In this document: piece after piece, positions 40,266 to 50,640 of the stretch
Numbering within the stretch: the first letter of the stretch is position 1
Layout: each line of letters starts with the position of its first letter
Assembly: GCA_016780065.1 (NCBI GenBank)
Contig: JADHML010000006.1
Coordinates: 1-64,000, forward strand
Direction of reading: 5' to 3'
DNA from: Flavobacteriaceae bacterium
Lineage (GTDB): Bacteria > Bacteroidota > Bacteroidia > Flavobacteriales > Flavobacteriaceae
DNA length: 64,000 bases
Notes under the pieces: model-generated
Told to the model about the DNA's origin: nothing
Database searches by the model: none
What the model saw: the letters and a program-made list of their open reading frames with translations, nothing else
Made by a program: the position numbers and the translations under genes

Positions 40266-40953
40266 GCTCTTCTACATATTCTGTTAACAAACTGCCGTAT
40301 TTTGTAGAGGCGACTTCGAGAGTCATAGATTTGGAAATGGTGTCTAGTAAACTAGGTTGCACGTTATTGAGTTCTGTAAGGGCCAAATAAGGCGCCAATA
40401 CACTCTGTCCGTTATTGACCGCAAAATTGACCGTAAACAATATTTTTCGTTTAGCCAATTGTGCTGACTGTTTTTCCAGAAGAGCCAAACTGTCTGGGTT
40501 GTTGTTTTTTTGAAATCGTAAATATTGAGCAATCAAATCGAGTTCTTCCTCGTTGAAACGTTTCACAATACGCATGTATGAATTGTATAAATCATGGGTT
40601 TCAGATCCTTTAACAACCGCATCAGTGGCAAAACGATCCAATAGCGTATTGATCTCAATCGTTCCATGGTCGCCAAAAAAAGGAATTCGGTTGTCCTCGT
40701 CATTACCTCCATTTTTGTTGAGTACCAAATAAAACAATTCGGCATGGTCTAGGTTGGCTGTTAAAGTCACAGCTTCCTCACGGGCTACTTGAGCAGAGTC
40801 AATGATTACCAAAAGAGAGTCTTGAACCTTTTCCAGAAAAAGTGTTCCCTTTTTAAGTTCTTTGACCGACACAATTACTTTCATGTCTGGCTCAGGAGGT
40901 GTACAGGCTGCAAAAAACAACAAACCAAGAGTGCTAATTACAATATTTTTCAT
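40252..40953 (-). CDS. DUF4369-like lipoprotein
   Basis: Lipoprotein signal LLFFAACTPPEPD and DUF4369-style start; no thioredoxin domain visible. Confidence 0.7.
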   Translation of the reverse strand: MKNIVISTLGLLFFAACTPPEPDMKVIVSVKELKKGTLFLEKVQDSLLVIIDSAQVAREEAVTLTANLDHAELFYLVLNKNGGNDEDNRIPFFGDHGTIEINTLLDRFATDAVVKGSETHDLYNSYMRIVKRFNEEELDLIAQYLRFQKNNNPDSLALLEKQSAQLAKRKILFTVNFAVNNGQSVLAPYLALTELNNVQPSLLDTISKSMTLEVASTKYGSLLTEYVEELTKQ

Positions 40954-40972
40954 CCTTACAAAGATGCAGTTT

Positions 40973-41584
40973 TTAAGTTGAATCCAAAACTTTCCTAAAA
41001 GTCAAATTTATACGAGTACCAATCTGTTTTTTGGTTTTAGGAATATGGTGTAGCCAATGATGTTGGGTTTGTCCAGACATCATTAGAAGACTGCCATTTT
41101 CCAACAACATTTGGTGTGTAAGGTTTTTATCGTCTCGGTGTTTGAGTTTAAAGATTCTTGATGCTCCTAAACTCACTGAAGCAATGACTGGATTTTGACC
41201 CAATTCTTTTTCGTTGTCAGCGTGCCAACCGTTGCTGTCATTTCCGTCTCTGTACATATTGAGAAGGACAATATTGAAATTCGCGCTGTTAAGTTGGTTG
41301 ATTCGAATCATCAAATCAAGCATTTCGGGCATCATGGGTTCGGGATACATCCTCAGGTTTGAATATCCGTAACTTTGTTTGGTAGTTCCGTGCAGGGAAG
41401 TGAGTCGTGGCTGCATAAAGGTTTTCCCAAATACTTTCACGGGGTCATGTCTCCAAGGAATCTTGTTTTTAAAAACTTCGAAAAGATTTGAAGCAAATTG
41501 AGGGGTTAAAAAGTTCGGATAAAGCTGAATATCTGCATCTGGGAGATTAGGTGTAATGCAGGTATGAGGATCTTTTAAATTCAT
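40973..41584 (-). CDS. AlkB-like 2OG-Fe(II) dioxygenase
   Basis: NGWHADNEKELG..., SVSLGASRIFKLKHR, GSLLMMSGQTQHHWLHHIPK, RINLTFR. Confidence 0.93.
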   Translation of the reverse strand: MNLKDPHTCITPNLPDADIQLYPNFLTPQFASNLFEVFKNKIPWRHDPVKVFGKTFMQPRLTSLHGTTKQSYGYSNLRMYPEPMMPEMLDLMIRINQLNSANFNIVLLNMYRDGNDSNGWHADNEKELGQNPVIASVSLGASRIFKLKHRDDKNLTHQMLLENGSLLMMSGQTQHHWLHHIPKTKKQIGTRINLTFRKVLDST

Positions 41585-41889
41585 TTCCTTTTGTACCGAT
41601 TGTCGGCATAGTGACGATAAACCGTGTTGACAAATCCCAAAATCAGTCCTACACCTACCAGTATGTAAACCATGGTAAAAATTTTACCTGGGACTGTTTG
41701 AGGTGATAAGTCACCATATCCAATAGTGGTCAGCGTAATGATGCTAAAATAGATGCTATCGAGCCATGACCACCCCTCTACAAAATGATAGACCACCGTG
41801 CCGATCGCTAAAACGACATTGGTAGTTAACATCAATCCTCTGTATTCCTTGTCTTTTAAAAAGGAGGAAATGGTTCTAAAAAACCCCAT
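41581..41889 (-). CDS. Two-TM potassium channel family protein
   Basis: Selectivity filter TTIGYGD, flanking TM segments. Confidence 0.92.
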   Translation of the reverse strand: MGFFRTISSFLKDKEYRGLMLTTNVVLAIGTVVYHFVEGWSWLDSIYFSIITLTTIGYGDLSPQTVPGKIFTMVYILVGVGLILGFVNTVYRHYADNRYKRK

Positions 41890-41964
41890 GACATCGATTT
41901 TACTAAAGATAAGGTTATTGACAGTGATTTCAAAACGATCTACTCGTTTTCAGCTCAAAAGACC

Positions 41965-42759
41965 TTACTTTATCTTAGCCAAAATATGCGACAATTTTTG
42001 AGGTGCCGAAAAATTTGGAGTATGACCTGTTCCCAATACAAATGTTTTTTGCACTTTCCCTTTGTGCATACTTCGTTGCACTTCAATTGGGATGGCTTTG
42101 TCTTCGGTGCACTCGATATAGTATTTGGTTATTTTTCCAAACACCTCATCGCTGACTTCGAGCTTGTATCCTAGGGGTGCTGCAGGCTCAGGGACGATAA
42201 ATGCCGCAGCTTTCTCAAATTCTGTTAAAGGTACATCGTGAGCAAAGGCTTCATGTATTGCCTCTTCTTTTACAAAAGCTTTGGTTTGATCCTCGGATAA
42301 GTAAAAATTTTCTACTGCTTTGGATCCCTGTACTCCTTGTACTGCGTCAAAAAAAGATACGCCGTTGGGGACTAAAAAAGCGGTCAGATATACTAGGCAG
42401 CTAATTTTTTCGGGTCTGAGTTCAGCAACTCGGCTGATGGTGATGCCATTAAAACTATGACCCACCAATACAACAGGTTCTGATTGCTGATCTAGAATGT
42501 CTGTAAGAACCGCTACATAATCATCCATAGTGATGTTTTCAGCAGGAGTAGGATCACTTCCATGCCCTGGAAGGTCTGGAGTGATGACCGTATGGCCTAG
42601 TTGAGTGAGAGATAATGCAACTTGTTCCCACTGCCAGGCGCCAAGCCACGCAGAGTGTACCAATACATAGGTTGTTTTCATGGGGATATCAGATTTTGGG
42701 GTTAATAAACTTGATGAGGAAAAAAGGATAACTATAAGTAAAGAAATAATCTTGTTCAT
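41965..42759 (-). CDS. Alpha/beta hydrolase with signal sequence (methylesterase/EstC-like)
   Basis: YVLVHSAWLGAWQWEQVALSL, VLVGHSFNGITISRVAEL; start placed at MNKIISLL. Confidence 0.88.
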   Translation of the reverse strand: MNKIISLLIVILFSSSSLLTPKSDIPMKTTYVLVHSAWLGAWQWEQVALSLTQLGHTVITPDLPGHGSDPTPAENITMDDYVAVLTDILDQQSEPVVLVGHSFNGITISRVAELRPEKISCLVYLTAFLVPNGVSFFDAVQGVQGSKAVENFYLSEDQTKAFVKEEAIHEAFAHDVPLTEFEKAAAFIVPEPAAPLGYKLEVSDEVFGKITKYYIECTEDKAIPIEVQRSMHKGKVQKTFVLGTGHTPNFSAPQKLSHILAKIK

Positions 42760-42796
42760 GTTTGTTGATTTAGGGTGAACCAAACTTACAAAAAAT

Positions 42797-42825
42797 AAAA
42801 AGCCATTTCTAGCAGAAATGGCTTT
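42797..42825 (-). terminator. Terminator of htpG
   Basis: AAAAGCCATTTC-N5-GAAATGGCTTTT with T-rich tail on the reverse strand. Confidence 0.8.
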
Positions 42826-42848
42826 TTAACACTTTTTTTAAGATTAGT

Positions 42849-44729
42849 CTATTTGATCAATTCATAACTTCTGTTTATAAAATTGGTCAGTGCTTCGCCT
42901 TTTAACAGGTTTTGGGCGAGTCGCGCAAGGTCTAAAGACTGCTTAATGAGCCTCTCTTGCTTCTTTTGGGTTTTGGTGCTAAGAATTTGTCCAATTAACT
43001 CGTGATTGACATTAACGACCAAATTGTACATTTCAGGAAACCCACCTCCAAACATTCCACCACCGCCGGTTTGTTGCATTTCTTTCATTCGACGCATAAA
43101 TTCAGGCTGTGTAATCATCAATGGAGGTGCATCGCTAGCCATAGGTTCAAGCTGTACGGTATATGCGGCTTTATCGACATGACTCTCAACAAGCTCCTTG
43201 AGTTTGGTTTGTTCTTCCTCACTTAATTTGGCTGGTGTAGTATCCTCCTTAGAGATTAATTTATCAATATGATCGGCATCTACTCTAGTGAAACTCACTC
43301 CTTCATGGGTGGTTTCCAGCTTCTGGATTAAGTGACCAACAATTGGAGAATCAAGAAGCAACACTTGATATCCCTTGGCTTTTGCTGTTTCGATATATGC
43401 ATGTTGTGCTTCTATATCCGAAGCGTATAGTTGAACCAGTTTGTCATCTTTGTCAGTTTGTAAATCTTTGGTTTTTTCTTTGAGTTCTTCAAAAGTCAGG
43501 AAGTCTCCGTCTGTTGTTGGAAATAAATTGAAGGCTTGGGCCTTTTCAAAGAACTTATCCTCGGACAACATACCATATTCAATAACCACTTTGATATCGT
43601 TCCACTTATGCTCAAAAGCCTCACGATCTTTTTTAAAGAGTGAATTGAGTTTGTCAGCAACTTTTCTAGTTATATAATTACTGATTTTTTTGACAGCTCC
43701 ATCTGCCTGCAGATAGCTACGAGATACATTCAAGGGGATATCAGGTGAATCAATTACTCCGCGAAGTAAGGTTAAGAATTCAGGAACAATCCCTTCTACA
43801 TTGTCAGTGACAAACACTTGGTTTTGGTAGAGTTGAATTCTGTCCTTTTGAACATTCAGATCTTGTGAAATTTTTGGGAAGTATAAAATCCCAGTCAAAT
43901 TAAAAGGGTAATCAACGTTTAGATGAATGTTGAAAAGCGGCTCTTCAAATTGCATAGGATACAACTCGCGGTAAAAACTCTTATAATCTTCATCTTTTAA
44001 GTCGCTTGGTTTTTTAATCCATGCAGGTTGTGGATTGTTGATAATGTCATCAACAACCTCCTTTGTTTCCTGGGCTTCCTCGCCCTCACCTTCTGTATGT
44101 GTGATTTCTTTCGTCCCCATTTTTATGGGAATGGGCATAAACTTGTTGTATTTTTCTAGAAGAGATCGAACACGTGATGTTTCCAAAAACTCCTTAGAAT
44201 CTTTGTCAATATGTAGTATGATTTCAGTACCTCGTTCTGTTTTATCGTGAGGTTCGAGTGTATATTCTGGCGACCCGTCACAAGACCAATGCGCAGCAGG
44301 TTCGTCTTTATATGACTTTGTAATAATCTCCACTTTTTTGGCGACCATAAAAGCTGAATAGAACCCTAGACCAAAATGGCCTATGATACCACTGTCTTTT
44401 GCGCTGTCTTTGTATTGCTCTAAAAACTCTTCAGCACCAGAGAAGGCTACTTCATTGATGTATTTTCCAACTTCTTCAGAGGTCATTCCAATCCCTTGAT
44501 CTATGATGTGGATTTTTTTTCCTTTTTGATCAACTTTAACTTCTATTAGGGGATTTCCATACTCCACCTTGGCATCTCCAATTTGGGTAAGGTGTTTGAG
44601 TTTCAGGGTTGCATCCGTGGCGTTTGAGATCAATTCTCTAAGGAAGATCTCGTGATCGCTGTATAAAAATTTCTTGATTAGCGGAAAAATATTTTCTACC
44701 GCTACATTGATTTTTCCAGTTTGACTCAT
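42849..44729 (-). CDS. htpG: Molecular chaperone HtpG
   Basis: MSQTGKINVAVENIFPLIKKFLYSDHEIFLRELISNATDA. Confidence 0.97.
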   Translation of the reverse strand: MSQTGKINVAVENIFPLIKKFLYSDHEIFLRELISNATDATLKLKHLTQIGDAKVEYGNPLIEVKVDQKGKKIHIIDQGIGMTSEEVGKYINEVAFSGAEEFLEQYKDSAKDSGIIGHFGLGFYSAFMVAKKVEIITKSYKDEPAAHWSCDGSPEYTLEPHDKTERGTEIILHIDKDSKEFLETSRVRSLLEKYNKFMPIPIKMGTKEITHTEGEGEEAQETKEVVDDIINNPQPAWIKKPSDLKDEDYKSFYRELYPMQFEEPLFNIHLNVDYPFNLTGILYFPKISQDLNVQKDRIQLYQNQVFVTDNVEGIVPEFLTLLRGVIDSPDIPLNVSRSYLQADGAVKKISNYITRKVADKLNSLFKKDREAFEHKWNDIKVVIEYGMLSEDKFFEKAQAFNLFPTTDGDFLTFEELKEKTKDLQTDKDDKLVQLYASDIEAQHAYIETAKAKGYQVLLLDSPIVGHLIQKLETTHEGVSFTRVDADHIDKLISKEDTTPAKLSEEEQTKLKELVESHVDKAAYTVQLEPMASDAPPLMITQPEFMRRMKEMQQTGGGGMFGGGFPEMYNLVVNVNHELIGQILSTKTQKKQERLIKQSLDLARLAQNLLKGEALTNFINRSYELIK

Positions 44730-44800
44730 TATTATGTTTTTCATGCTTTAATCAAAAAAAATACCACTTTTTACAACCTGACAAGATGACATTTACTATT

Positions 44801-44832
44801 TTGTTTAATAAATATTGTTTTTTATTAAACAA
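44801..44832. promoter_or_regulatory. Perfect 12-bp inverted repeat in the htpG-fabH divergent intergenic region
   Basis: TTGTTTAATAAA-TATTGTTT-TTTATTAAACAA; overlaps the forward promoter TTG-N20-TATATTTG (44815-44845). Confidence 0.75.
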
Positions 44833-44850
44833 TTCTATATATTTGTATTG

Positions 44851-44990
44851 TAATTATGTACTCCAACGCATACGGGAAGAATTGCTATGAAACCTAAGTT
44901 TTGAACATTATTACATTTTTAAATTCTTGGTTTGTTTGTTTTTTTTGGTTAAGTTGTTTAAGGTGTGCTTCTAGCGCACCTTTTACTTTT
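44851..44990 (+). ncRNA. Putative short leader RNA or sRNA upstream of fabH ending in a terminator-like hairpin
   Basis: Promoter TTG-N20-TATATTTG just upstream; 3' hairpin AGGTGTGC-TTCTA-GCGCACCT followed by TTTACTTTTT. Confidence 0.5.
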
Positions 44991-45029
44991 TAAACAATTT
45001 TTTCTTTACTTTTAAAAAAAAATGACTCC

Positions 45030-46037
45030 ATGTTTACATCTAGAATTACAGGCCTAGGAAAATTTCTTCCCGAAAGAATCGTTACAAATGAGGAGCTTTC
45101 GGCTCTGATGGATACAAGTCATGATTGGATTGTAGAACGAACAGGAATCCATGAAAGACGTTTTGTTCCCAAAGATTCTGATGAAGGAACTGCCTCTATG
45201 GGGGTCAAGGCTGCCGAGCAAGCCATTGCTCGCGCGGGGATTTCCAAAGATGACATTGATTTAATCGTTTTTGCAACCCTAAGTCCTGATTATTATTTCC
45301 CTGGCTCTGGTGTTCTGTTACAAGATTTAATGGGAATTGGTACTTGTCCAGCTTTAGATGTTCGCAATCAATGTTCAGGTTTTGTGTACAGTTTGTCTGT
45401 TGCTGATCAGTTTATCAAAACAGGTATGTACAAAAATGTGCTAGTTGTAGGCTCTGAATACCATTCTGGCGGGTTAGATTTGACCACTCGAGGTCGTACG
45501 GTGTCTGTCATTTTTGGCGATGGTGCAGGAGCAGCTGTTGTCAGCCGAAGCAGTGAGTCTGACAAAGGTATATTATCAACGCATTTGCATTCTGAAGGTA
45601 AACACGCCAAGGAATTATCTATCATAGGGCCTAGTACCAAAAAATGGATCCATGATGTTTTTGAAGACTATGACCCTAATGACATGGATTATCATCCCTA
45701 CATGAATGGTCAATTGGTATTCAAAAACGCGGTGGTTCGGTTTTCTGAAGTGATTCGCCAGGCGCTAGAAGCCAACGATCTTCAACCTTCGGATATCGAT
45801 ATGCTTGTTCCTCATCAAGCCAATTTGCGCATTGCTCAGTTTGTACAAAAAAAGTTTGGATTAACGGATGATCAGGTCTATAACAACATTATGCGTTATG
45901 GCAATACGACTGCCGCTTCCATACCCATTGCTTTGTGTGAAGCATGGGAAGAAGGAAAAATTAAAGAGGGCGATCATGTGATGTTGGCGGCATTTGGAAG
46001 TGGTTTCACTTGGGGCAGTGCCATGATTAGGTGGTAG
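45030..46037 (+). CDS. fabH: 3-oxoacyl-ACP synthase III family protein
   Basis: DTSHDWIVERTGIHERRF, DVRNQCSGFVYSLSVADQF, GDGAGAAVV, VPHQANLRI. Confidence 0.93.
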   Translation: MFTSRITGLGKFLPERIVTNEELSALMDTSHDWIVERTGIHERRFVPKDSDEGTASMGVKAAEQAIARAGISKDDIDLIVFATLSPDYYFPGSGVLLQDLMGIGTCPALDVRNQCSGFVYSLSVADQFIKTGMYKNVLVVGSEYHSGGLDLTTRGRTVSVIFGDGAGAAVVSRSSESDKGILSTHLHSEGKHAKELSIIGPSTKKWIHDVFEDYDPNDMDYHPYMNGQLVFKNAVVRFSEVIRQALEANDLQPSDIDMLVPHQANLRIAQFVQKKFGLTDDQVYNNIMRYGNTTAASIPIALCEAWEEGKIKEGDHVMLAAFGSGFTWGSAMIRW

Positions 46038-46038
46038 C

Positions 46039-47475
46039 CTATTTTCTTCGAATCAACCACAATCCAAAGATTCCCAAAACTCCATTGAGTGCTAGGATAA
46101 AAAATCCAAAATCAAAAGCGTAGTGTTCACGAAGCCATACACTTACAAAATACCCAATGATTGGTGTGATGATTGCTACTAAAGGAACCCATTTGTCTTT
46201 GAGTTCAACCTTTGAAGCGATTCCAATTGTATAAAGAGAAAGTAATGGGCCATAGGTATAGCCCGCAAAAACAAAAAGTTTAGCAATTACGCTTTCATCG
46301 GCAATTAGATAATTAAAACTTAAAATCACTGCTATAAGCACACCTGAAACAATCAAATGAACCTTTTTGCGCACTTGTTCTTGTTGTGCTTTTGGTAAAC
46401 TTTTTTCAATATCTAGAAGATCAATACTGACACTCGTTGTCAAAGAAGTCAGCGCGCTGTCAGCACTGCTGTAAGCAGCCGCGATAAGTCCTAACAAAAA
46501 AACCAATGCCAATGTGACACCAAAACCTCCTTGAGTAGCAACCATTGGAAAGAGTTGATCTTTGTGAGCGTCCAAACCGTTGTTGATTGCATAGGCAGTA
46601 AGCAAAGCACCAAGACATAGAAACACAAAATTCACAATGGTTAATACAATGGTGAACCAAAACATGTTTTTTTGAGCGTCCTTCAGACTTCGGCAGCTGA
46701 GGTTTTTTTGCATCATGTCTTGGTCTAGTCCAGTCATGACAACAGCAATCAGGGCACCGGCAAAAAATTGTTTCCAAAAATAGTAGGGGCTTTTAAAGTC
46801 ATCAAAGAAAAATATCTGAGTGGTTTGTTGATCTTGTAACCACAATCCAATGTTTTCGATCTGTAAACTTGCACTAACATAATAAACTCCCAAGCCTAAT
46901 GCTAACAACATAAAACTTGTTTGAAGCACATCTGTCCATATGATGGTGTTGATTCCTGAACGATGGGTATAAAGCCAAATAAAACATACTGTTGCGATGA
47001 CTGTAAACCAAAAAGGCACACCCATTTGGTCAAAAATCACCCACTGCAAAACACTTGCTACTAGATATAGTCTAAAGCTTGCTCCAACAACACGAGAGAG
47101 TATAAAAAAAGAAGCTCCTGTTTTGTAGGTATAATATCCAAATCTTGTAGATAGGTAGGTGTATATAGACGTGAGGTTGTATCGATAGTAGATAGGTAAT
47201 AAAATTTTCCCAATGATAAAGTAACCCAAAATATAACCCAATACCATTTGGAAGTAGCTAAATTGGGATGCCTCGACCCACCCAGGGACAGAAATGAATG
47301 TTACTCCAGACAACGAAGCGCCAATCATACCGAAAGCGACCAAATACCATGGAGCCGATTTGTTAGCATTAAAAAATGCGCTGTTGTTTTGCGCTCCTTT
47401 GGTCAAACGTGCGACAAGCATTAAGACAGCAAAATAGGCTACAACAATCGTAATGAGAAGGAAACCACTTATCAT
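46039..47475 (-). CDS. Sodium:solute symporter (SSS) family protein
   Basis: Many TM segments, SGVTFISVPGWVEASQFSYFQ, YSSADSALTSLTTSVSIDLL. Confidence 0.93.
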   Translation of the reverse strand: MISGFLLITIVVAYFAVLMLVARLTKGAQNNSAFFNANKSAPWYLVAFGMIGASLSGVTFISVPGWVEASQFSYFQMVLGYILGYFIIGKILLPIYYRYNLTSIYTYLSTRFGYYTYKTGASFFILSRVVGASFRLYLVASVLQWVIFDQMGVPFWFTVIATVCFIWLYTHRSGINTIIWTDVLQTSFMLLALGLGVYYVSASLQIENIGLWLQDQQTTQIFFFDDFKSPYYFWKQFFAGALIAVVMTGLDQDMMQKNLSCRSLKDAQKNMFWFTIVLTIVNFVFLCLGALLTAYAINNGLDAHKDQLFPMVATQGGFGVTLALVFLLGLIAAAYSSADSALTSLTTSVSIDLLDIEKSLPKAQQEQVRKKVHLIVSGVLIAVILSFNYLIADESVIAKLFVFAGYTYGPLLSLYTIGIASKVELKDKWVPLVAIITPIIGYFVSVWLREHYAFDFGFFILALNGVLGIFGLWLIRRK

Positions 47476-47533
47476 AATCTAATGCCAAAGATATTATTAT
47501 ACTACGTAGTGCCAAATCCTTACTTTTGCCTTC

Positions 47534-48145
47534 ATGGAATATGCATCGAAATTGGTAGAGCAAGCAGTAGATGAAATTGCACAACTCCCAGGCATTGGCA
47601 AACGAACGGCTATGCGCTTGGTGTTGTTCTTGCTGCGCCAACCAGAAACTACAAGTTTGGATCTGGCTGAAGCCATCTCAAACCTCAGAACAAAAATTCA
47701 GTATTGCACTTCTTGTTTTAACATCTCAGATTTACCTATATGTTCTATATGCGCCAACCCTAAACGCCAAAAAGATCTTGTTTGTGTTGTGGAGGACGTG
47801 CGCGATGTGATGGCCATAGAAAGCACGGGACAGTTTAATGGCTTGTATCACGTATTGGGTGGAAAAATTTCCCCTCTTGATGGTATTGGACCACAAGAAC
47901 TTGAGATCAATAGTTTGGTTGAAAAAGTAAAATCAGGTACAATAAATGAACTCATTTTGGCGTTAAGTAGTACGATGGAGGGAGATACCACCAATTTTTA
48001 TATTTACAAACAAGTCAGTCCCTACAATGTTTCAGTAACCACCATAGCAAGAGGCGTTGCTGTGGGGGACGAATTGGAGTACGCCGATGAAGTATCGCTT
48101 GGTCGAAGCATTGTAAAACGTATTCCTTTTGATGGCACAATCTGA
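47534..48145 (+). CDS. recR: Recombination protein RecR
   Basis: [17 protein letters not shown], Cys4 zinc finger [31 protein letters not shown]. Confidence 0.97.
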   Translation: MEYASKLVEQAVDEIAQLPGIGKRTAMRLVLFLLRQPETTSLDLAEAISNLRTKIQYCTSCFNISDLPICSICANPKRQKDLVCVVEDVRDVMAIESTGQFNGLYHVLGGKISPLDGIGPQELEINSLVEKVKSGTINELILALSSTMEGDTTNFYIYKQVSPYNVSVTTIARGVAVGDELEYADEVSLGRSIVKRIPFDGTI

Positions 48146-49334
48146 AACCAGACCGTTAGAGCTTTCTGTTGTAATTCTTAATTATAACGTTCAGTATTTT
48201 CTGAATTTATGTTTGGAAAGCGTTGTTGAAGCCACACGAAACCTTGATGCTGAGATCATTGTGGTTGACAATGCCTCAAATGATGGAAGTGTGGATATGG
48301 TAAGAAAAAAATTTCCTCAAGTGCGTTGTGTTGTCAATAATGAAAACACTGGATTTTCAAAAGGCAATAATATTGGGGTTAAACATGCAAAAGGCAAATA
48401 CATATGTATTTTAAACCCTGACACTGTTGTTTCAGAAAACTCTTTTGAGTCTTTATTAAGGTTCTGTAACCAAAATGATAATGTTGGAGTGGTTGGCCCC
48501 AAGTTGGTTGATGGGTCAGGGATGTTCCTTAAGGAATGTAAAAGAGGTGCTCCTACACCTTGGAACGCCTTTACAAAAATTACAGCGTTGTACAAATTAT
48601 CTAAAAGATGGTTTGGCGCATACTACAACATGAAACTTGATGAAAACACTACAGGAAAAACAGCCGCTGTTGTAGGAGCCTTTATGATGCTCAAAAAGTC
48701 GATTTTCAATGAAATTGGTGGCTTTGATGAAAGCTTTTTTATGTATTTTGAGGACGATGATTTTTGTTATCGAATCACTCAAATGGGCTATCAGAACTAC
48801 TATGTGCCTACTTCAACATGCATACATTTTAAGGGTGAAAGTACCCTTAGAAATAAAGCGTTTCAATTGCGTTTCCAAGCAGGAATTAATCAGTTTTATC
48901 AAAAGCACTTTCCCAAAACCGCCCTTTTTAGATTTTGGTTGAGGTTGAGTTCCATTTTGTTTTCTTTGCTTAAACGTTTTTCATCTCCCCCCAAGGCTGC
49001 TGCAGATAAAAACAGCAGTCAAGCCATCCTTGTGAGCAGAGACACCGAGCTGGGTACATCTTTTCAAGAAAAAACAAAAAAAGAGATCACCTTATGCTCA
49101 AACTTGCTACATGTGTTGCAGCTACAGGACGCTCCTTCTCAGATTTTTTTTGATACCAAAGGACTCAATTATCACGATTTGATCAATTTTATGCAAACTC
49201 ACAGACAAGAATTTGCGTATGTCATCATCACTAAAGATCGCAGTCTTGCCATTGGGAGCGATGACCCTCTTTCCCGTGGGCATGTTATGGAGTTGGATTA
49301 TAAAGCCAGTTCTACACGTACGTACTTGGTATAA
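48132..49334 (+). CDS. Glycosyltransferase family 2
   Basis: [51 protein letters not shown]. Confidence 0.92.
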   Translation: MAQSETRPLELSVVILNYNVQYFLNLCLESVVEATRNLDAEIIVVDNASNDGSVDMVRKKFPQVRCVVNNENTGFSKGNNIGVKHAKGKYICILNPDTVVSENSFESLLRFCNQNDNVGVVGPKLVDGSGMFLKECKRGAPTPWNAFTKITALYKLSKRWFGAYYNMKLDENTTGKTAAVVGAFMMLKKSIFNEIGGFDESFFMYFEDDDFCYRITQMGYQNYYVPTSTCIHFKGESTLRNKAFQLRFQAGINQFYQKHFPKTALFRFWLRLSSILFSLLKRFSSPPKAAADKNSSQAILVSRDTELGTSFQEKTKKEITLCSNLLHVLQLQDAPSQIFFDTKGLNYHDLINFMQTHRQEFAYVIITKDRSLAIGSDDPLSRGHVMELDYKASSTRTYLV

Positions 49335-49351
49335 ATTCGTAATTTTGCACT

Positions 49352-50638
49352 ATGGCTCAATACAAATTATGCTTACCTGCTATGGGCGAAAGTGTCAATG
49401 AGGCTACTGTGACCCAATGGCTTAAGAATGAAGGAGATTCCATTGCCCCTGATGAAGCTGTGGTTGAAGTGGCAACCGATAAGGTTGACACCGAAGTCCC
49501 TAGCGAAATCTCAGGAGTGCTTATCAAAAAATTAGTTCAAGACAACGAAGTGGTTGCTGTTGGTAGCCCTATGGCAATCATCGAAACAGATGAACAGATC
49601 GATCAAGACGAACCAGACGCAACAGATGAAACACCAGATGTTGAGCAGCCACCACTTGCTGTTGAAGAAGCTGCTGCTCTGATGTCTCAAGCTGAAGAAG
49701 TAGTTTCAATTCCCCAAATATCAAATTCAAATGGAGATTCGTATTATTCCCCATTAGTTAAGAGCATTGCCAAGCAGGAAGGTGTTAGCGAGGTTGAACT
49801 CTCACGAATTGTGGGATCTGGTAAGTCGGGGAGGGTAACCAAAAAAGATATTTTGTTGTATATAGAAAAGAGAGCCTTCAACAAGCCTGTGGCGCCTGTC
49901 TCATCTCCTATGCCAACTTCTTTTTCTGGACCCACCAAAATCACTGAAATGAGTCGTATGGAGCAACTCATCGCAGATCACATGCATAAAAGCTTACAAA
50001 CATCGGCACATGTCCAGTCTTTTATTGAAGTAGATGTAACCGCTCTATGGGACTGGCGTGAAAGCTTTAAACAGGCTTTTATGCAAAAGCAAGGAGAGAA
50101 GCTTACGTTTACCCCAATTTTTATGATGCTTACAGCTCAGGCACTAGGGGATTTCCCCATGTTAAATGCTTCTGTTGAAGGTCACAAGATTATTCAAAAG
50201 AAAAACATCAATCTTGGAATGGCAACTGCACTTCCAGATGGCAATCTAATTGTCCCTGTAATCAAAGATGCCGATCAATTGAGTTTGATTGGTTTTGCTA
50301 AAAAAGTAAACGATTTAGCACAGCGCGCTCGTAAGGGCAATCTTTCCCCAGATGATGTCCAGAATGGCACCTATACGGTAACCAACATCGGTATGTTTGA
50401 TAGTCTGATGGGTACCCCAATTATCAACCAGCCTCAAGTAGGCATTCTAGCTCTAGGAGCCATTCGAAAAGTTCCTGCTGTTGTGGAAACAGACCAAGGT
50501 GATTTTATCGGAATTCGAAGGAAAATGATCATCTCACATAGTTATGACCACAGAATTATTAACGGTGCTATGGGGGGTTTATTTATAAAGAAAATGAAAG
50601 AACTCATTGAAAACTGGGATACTTCACAAACCATCTGA
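49352..50638 (+). CDS. Dihydrolipoamide acyltransferase (2-oxoacid dehydrogenase E2)
   Basis: Lipoyl motif VEVATDKVDTEVPSE, E3-binding domain SPLVKSIAKQEGVSEVELSRIVGSGKSGRVTKKDI, catalytic HSYDHRIINGAMGG. Confidence 0.95.
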   Translation: MAQYKLCLPAMGESVNEATVTQWLKNEGDSIAPDEAVVEVATDKVDTEVPSEISGVLIKKLVQDNEVVAVGSPMAIIETDEQIDQDEPDATDETPDVEQPPLAVEEAAALMSQAEEVVSIPQISNSNGDSYYSPLVKSIAKQEGVSEVELSRIVGSGKSGRVTKKDILLYIEKRAFNKPVAPVSSPMPTSFSGPTKITEMSRMEQLIADHMHKSLQTSAHVQSFIEVDVTALWDWRESFKQAFMQKQGEKLTFTPIFMMLTAQALGDFPMLNASVEGHKIIQKKNINLGMATALPDGNLIVPVIKDADQLSLIGFAKKVNDLAQRARKGNLSPDDVQNGTYTVTNIGMFDSLMGTPIINQPQVGILALGAIRKVPAVVETDQGDFIGIRRKMIISHSYDHRIINGAMGGLFIKKMKELIENWDTSQTI

Positions 50639-50640
50639 TT

